From Acidobacteriota bacterium (GTDB lineage: Bacteria > Acidobacteriota > Holophagae > Acanthopleuribacterales > Acanthopleuribacteraceae): a DNA stretch of 51,079 nt. The position numbers were made by a program, and so were the translations under genes. A model generated the notes under the pieces. The model was given only the letters and a program-made list of their open reading frames with translations, did not search any database and was not told the origin of the DNA. Below, in pieces: positions 50,856 to 51,079 of this stretch (position 1 is the stretch's first letter; each line of letters begins with the position of its first letter). The DNA is taken from NCBI GenBank assembly GCA_030066195.1, contig JASJCB010000078.1:1-51079 (forward strand). The letters are read 5' to 3'.

Positions 50856-50947
50856 GGGGTAAACTGAAGCACCACGGCCGGATCCTTATAGATGCCGAGA
50901 AGACCCAATGCTTAAGGCAATTCACCACTGGGCATGGAGTTTACCCC
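50856..50947. repeat. 92-bp segment bounded by 10-bp perfect inverted repeats
   Basis: GGGGTAAACT (50856-50865) and AGTTTACCCC (50938-50947) are exact reverse complements, 72 bp apart, in the spacer upstream of the kinase gene and downstream of the last minus-strand gene. It may be a long hairpin, operator pair or tiny inverted-repeat element. Confidence 0.5.
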
Positions 50948-50965
50948 TTATAACTTGTCGTGAGG

Positions 50966-51079
50966 TTATGCCGGTTCGAAGATGCGGTAGCCCCGGTTGC
51001 CGAAGCAGTAGATCAAATAGGGCAGCACGGTTTCCTTGGGGGCGGCGTCGCGGCGCTCTGCCGTGTAGGCGGCCAGTTT
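50966..51079 (-). CDS. C-terminal end of an unknown protein (cut by window edge)
   Basis: Thirty-seven codons read inward from the right edge on the minus strand and end at TAA (50968-50966). The translation, rich in Ala, Arg and Tyr (KETVLPYLIYCFGNRGYRIF near the end), reads as real protein and fits local codon usage. I do not recognise the family. It lies upstream of the kinase gene on the same strand. Confidence 0.5.
   Translation of the reverse strand, partial: KLAAYTAERRDAAPKETVLPYLIYCFGNRGYRIFEPA

Overview
The window is about 51 kb of dense, moderately GC-rich bacterial chromosome, with no tRNA, rRNA, insertion sequence or CRISPR array that I could see. The gene styles fit a complex-lifestyle Gram-negative bacterium. 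They include secreted cohesin/dockerin and FG-GAP proteins, a TPR-CHAT protease, a ligand-propeller hybrid kinase with a SpoIIE phosphatase tail, a PknB-type kinase with the N-terminal extension common in Acidobacteriota and Planctomycetota, and frequent TTG starts behind good Shine-Dalgarno sites. My best guess is Acidobacteriota, perhaps Holophagae/Acanthopleuribacter-like. This is inferred from gene style, not from a marker gene.

Left part (1-13910): the tail of an unknown gene and a DTW-domain tRNA-modification enzyme on the plus strand. A four-gene minus-strand operon follows, read from 13910 down to 960. Its first gene is a secreted M23-peptidase-like protein with three SLH domains. The next three are large secreted proteins built from cohesin-like, Ig-like, FG-GAP, GEVED and dockerin-type modules. 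Two of the three junctions overlap as stop/start. It looks like a cell-surface assembly system in which cohesin and dockerin modules sit on the same chains.

Middle-left (14210-24300): a strong sigma70-type promoter drives a sigma-like/HTH protein and a membrane-anchored TPR-CHAT protease with an intact His/Cys dyad. This pair is the best candidate for an undescribed regulatory protease system. After it come a SWIM/SNF2 helicase and a convergent exonuclease III (xthA) - DUF503 operon with its own promoter.

Middle (24870-41810): a secreted M9 collagenase-type protease; a pcnB-type poly(A) polymerase with a probable non-AUG start, followed by a zinc alcohol dehydrogenase; a small TPR protein; a 1504-residue hybrid sensor kinase/phosphatase; a histidine phosphatase; an odd fusion of a phage tail-collar domain, 32-residue repeats and a histone-H1-like tail; a cNMP-binding/methyltransferase fusion; and a large protein ending in a pRiA4b ORF-3 domain.

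Right part (41810-51079): a 1.5 kb region without a convincing protein gene, holding a candidate ~280-nt small RNA (strong promoter and terminator), three palindromes of one family, and seven-plus tandem 43-bp units that each contain an 8-bp inverted repeat. Then come an S9 peptidase, a pseudo-receiver with Glu at the phosphorylation site, a threonine dehydratase-like PLP enzyme overlapping a PcrA/UvrD helicase, a second short repeat patch related to the first, a C-terminally short Ser/Thr kinase, and the end of one more minus-strand gene.
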